Source of the DNA: Pelargonium nanum
Lineage: Eukaryota; Streptophyta; Magnoliopsida; Geraniales; Geraniaceae
Direction of reading: 5' to 3'
Length of the DNA: 34,452 nt
Assembly: GCA_036897485.1 (NCBI GenBank)
Contig: JAYMTF010000518.1
Location: 1 to 34,452 of the forward strand
The notes beneath the pieces were generated by a model that worked only from the letters and a program-made list of their open reading frames with translations, was not told where the DNA came from and did not search any database. The position numbers were made by a program, and so were the translations under genes. This document shows positions 32,044-34,452 of this stretch, in pieces; position 1 is the stretch's first letter, and each line of letters opens with the position of its first letter.

Positions 32044-33470
32044 AATTTCTTTCAAAACCCTTTTCTGGACAATAGAGACTGTGCCCTTATTATGGTCTTG
32101 GCCACTTTTATATATCCTGAAACTTTCTTCTTACTTATTTCAGATTATTTCTTGGATACATTAGGGTAGAGTCGGAGATGACACGCTCAGAAATGGTTAG
32201 ATGGAAGCACTTGCCCCAGGAGGATCTATGATCTACAAGTTTCACAAATACAATTAAAATACAGTTGCAATTCTTATAAACTAAGTAGAGAAGTAAACTG
32301 ATGTAGCTTGCTTATTCAGTATGAAAAGTGGAGCTTTGAAACACTAACATCTTTGTTGAAAATAAGTTAGAATGCTGAATTAGTTTGGTGTTGGGATTTC
32401 TTCAACTTCCTTCAACACCTTTAACAACTTTGAGAATGAAAATTGTCAGGAAACTTTGAATTCTTTTTTAGAAGTAGATGAAGCTTTTGTCATGATAAAA
32501 ATTCTACAAAAATAGAATAGCAAGTTTTGCCAATGTTCCAAGTGAAAAGTAGAAGCACAAATTTGCTGTTACCAAATGGGAAGCTTGCACTTATCTATTT
32601 ACATATTTAATCCAGTGCTAAGACTATTGAATTGTATTTTAACAAACATGTAAAGGCAAATATCAGATGTCATAAATCCAATATACAGCCATGTTTTACG
32701 AGTACAAACAGAGTATTCTACAAATGTACAAGTATGACGCATCCAACACAATCAAAAATCCACATGAACTCAAATAGTGCTTAAACCTGCTAAATTTGTC
32801 ATCAAAAATCGTCAAAAGACATTCCTATCCACTCGAACATAAACATAAAGGAGTCAACACCTCACTCATTTTGGTTACTTTCACACACTCGCCCGCCCAG
32901 TGCACGAGGCTCAAACCATTTGTTGTGTGGTCATTTATGTACACAGTTTTAGCATGCCTTGGGTGGCTCCCGAGTCCGGATAGGCACAAACAAACAACAG
33001 CATTTGCCATCTCAAATTATTCAGAACAGTGATTCCTCTGAATTCAACCCTTTTAATTTTTTCCAAAAAAAAAAAAAAAATCTTTCTACCCATATCTTGA
33101 TACTTCAACAACTCTTAAATCCTCTCATTACAGCTTAACTAGAAACAAGATTAGCTACAACAAATCACATATTGGCAACTTCAGATTCAACAATAACCAG
33201 CCAACACATCAAAACCAACTAAATTCTTAGCTCTAGATTAGCAAAAAAAAAAAAACATATTTCAGAACAATAAAATAATAAAGCGAACCCATTTATAAAA
33301 ATAAAAACAAACAAATTATTGTGGAACTAAATTAAATGATGATGAGAACCAGAGCCATACCGATAAGTCTCAGGGAAGCAGTATGGTTTCGGAGAGAGCA
33401 CAGAAGCTTGGATTCTGATATTTAGGGTTTGGGACTTCTGACACGAAATTCAATTTCTGAAAAAGGCGCA
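32044..33470 (-). other. PIF1 5' leader with probable intron and uORF
   Basis: A first leader exon, 33361 to about 33470, ends in a CG|GTATGG donor. An acceptor acttgtag near 32234 would define a leader intron of about 1.1 kb, after which the leader continues to the ATG. An eight-residue upstream ORF (MYPRNNLK, 32135-32161) lies 91 bases before the start codon. The intron contains an Au SINE remnant (32881-32945), an A-run at 33066-33080 and otherwise AT-rich sequence. Confidence 0.5.
32881..32945 (-). repeat. Partial Au-type SINE, 3' half
   Basis: The run gcccgcccagtgcacgaggc and the later ggtcatttatgtacacag match the 3' half of the Au SINE in antisense, in the same order as in the fuller copy at 24701-24858. 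The tRNA-like head is missing. Nearby sequence (gggtggctcccgagtccgg) does not fit the element. Confidence 0.5.
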
Positions 33471-33754
33471 ATAAATTAGGTTTTTTCCCGCAAGTTCCTC
33501 GCTATGTTTTATTATTTTATAAGCCATTGTTGTTTTTGTTTCATTATCCAAATCTATGAAATGTCATGTACAATGAGGGTATTTCAGACATTTTGTAGTA
33601 TTTTTTTGAATAATACATAAATATACGAATCCTATTTTAATGCAAGAATTTTTGCCGAATATTTAAATAAGTAAAAAAACTTTCCTCTGGACCTAAAGCC
33701 CAACTGACGCAATTAAATATAAAAAGCCCAATTCTAGTCTGCAACCAAAGCCCA
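33421..33754 (-). promoter_or_regulatory. Telobox and three site II motifs at the PIF1 promoter
   Basis: On the minus strand a telobox AAACCCTAAA lies at 33421-33430, in or near the first leader exon. Three TGGGCT site II motifs follow upstream, at 33697-33702, 33725-33730 and 33749-33754. The telobox plus site II pairing is a known feature of plant genes expressed in dividing cells. The motifs are seen directly; their activity here is inferred. Confidence 0.55.
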
Positions 33755-33760
33755 CATTTA

Positions 33761-34220
33761 ACTTGATAAGACGAAATCAAGATTTTCGGATTTGGTAGTT
33801 ACAATTACGTAATTTTTTAATAGAATAGAATTTTTGTCTGCGAACTGGTTGGTTAATGCAATTGCTAGGGCCGTTGATCTATGTCAGACACAAAATGTTG
33901 ATCCTCGAGTTGTAACAAAATTATATTTATTTAATAAAATATAATAATATATTTTAAAATTTTAAATAAAACATATAAATAAAAACTGGTGTTATTCAAA
34001 CATTAGAATATAATATAGATAAAAAAAAACAAAAAACTGAAAATAGTTTTTTTTATTCATTTATTTATTTTATACTTAGATGTTCTCATAACTATAAAAA
34101 ATAGAGATACAAGTTAAATGTTGTTTGGTACATTCCAAACAAGTTTATTACATCCTCAAAACTAGAAAATAAAAAACACCATAACTTGTGGCACCTTGAA
34201 AATGTGGTTATTTAAGTTCT
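33761..34220. other. AT-rich spacer without a gene
   Basis: This stretch contains several A- and T-rich runs (for example 34020-34070) and no frame that I can support. The last part, near 34200, is probably the 3' untranslated region of the BAHD gene. Confidence 0.4.
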
Positions 34221-34452
34221 TCAAACACTAGAATTCGGGGCAACAAATTTCAGAAATTCTGGATTATCTTCCAAAGCAGCCATTTTCTTCTCCTCCAATG
34301 TCATGGTTACCTCAATCCCATCTTTAGAACTAGTTTCAACGAAGAAAACTAGGTTTCCTATACCTGAATTGGCCTCTCCTTGTCCGAAAACTCCAACCCA
34401 ATCCGGTTTTCCCCATCCAAAGTCCACATCGTAGAAACCCATGTTGTTCCAG
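34221..34452 (-). CDS. BAHD acyltransferase, C-terminal part
   Basis: BAHD enzymes transfer acyl groups from CoA thioesters to alcohols or amines in secondary metabolism, in the cytosol. The frame is open to the right edge and ends in a stop at 34221. It contains DFGWGKP, the conserved structural motif near the C-terminus of all BAHD proteins, in the context WNNMGFYDVDFGWGKPDWV. It then reads NLVFFVETSSKDGIEVTMTL and LEDNPEFLKFV, as in vinorine synthase-like and related members. The catalytic HXXXD motif would lie outside the window. About 77 residues are seen, and the substrate cannot be told from this part. Confidence 0.88.
   Translation of the reverse strand, partial: WNNMGFYDVDFGWGKPDWVGVFGQGEANSGIGNLVFFVETSSKDGIEVTMTLEEKKMAALEDNPEFLKFVAPNSSV

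Overview
The window is a gene-dense stretch of nuclear DNA from a flowering plant. The genes are split by AT-rich GT-AG introns, the proteins match land-plant families, and the spacers carry plant SINEs, MITEs and one LTR-like fossil. The gene set and the SINEs suggest a eudicot, but the species cannot be named from this sequence. There are no operons, CRISPR arrays, functional tRNA genes or rRNA genes.

Layout. Minus strand, 546-3911 with its leader to about 4985: the 5' part of SEC8, an exocyst subunit, which runs off the left edge. At 5.0-6.4 kb are a tRNA-derived SINE and a decayed DUF4283 fragment of LINE type. Plus strand, 6860 to about 11392: FLD, a SWIRM/amine-oxidase histone demethylase of the LSD1 family. 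Minus strand, 12849-13634: an uncharacterised single-exon gene whose N-terminus resembles BORCS8, a subunit of the lysosome-positioning complex BORC. Minus strand, 15739-18597: an eight-exon gene for a probable plastid protein with a DUF3783 domain. Minus strand, 19187-22936: a nine-exon secreted serine carboxypeptidase with an intact catalytic triad. Minus strand, 24259-27901: VPS24, an ESCRT-III subunit of the CHMP3 type, in six exons. Minus strand, 30589-32043: a PIF1 helicase with an intronless coding region and a probably spliced leader. Minus strand, 34221 to the right edge: the C-terminus of a BAHD acyltransferase.

The genes do not form one pathway. SEC8, VPS24, the carboxypeptidase and possibly the BORCS8-like protein all belong to endomembrane or vacuole biology, but nothing shows that they are co-regulated. 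SEC8 and FLD are divergent across about 1.9 kb; FLD and the BORCS8-like gene converge.

The points most worth following are the plant BORCS8-like protein with its long acidic extension; VPS24 intron 1, which has a GC donor and a decayed tandem array that repeats the exon-2 acceptor; two possible last exons of FLD and a 4 x 30-bp coding minisatellite in its tail; and several MITE or foldback elements close to splice sites and promoters. I found no convincing new mobile system or gene cassette. Exon boundaries were set by reading frame, splice consensus and remembered homologues, without transcript data.
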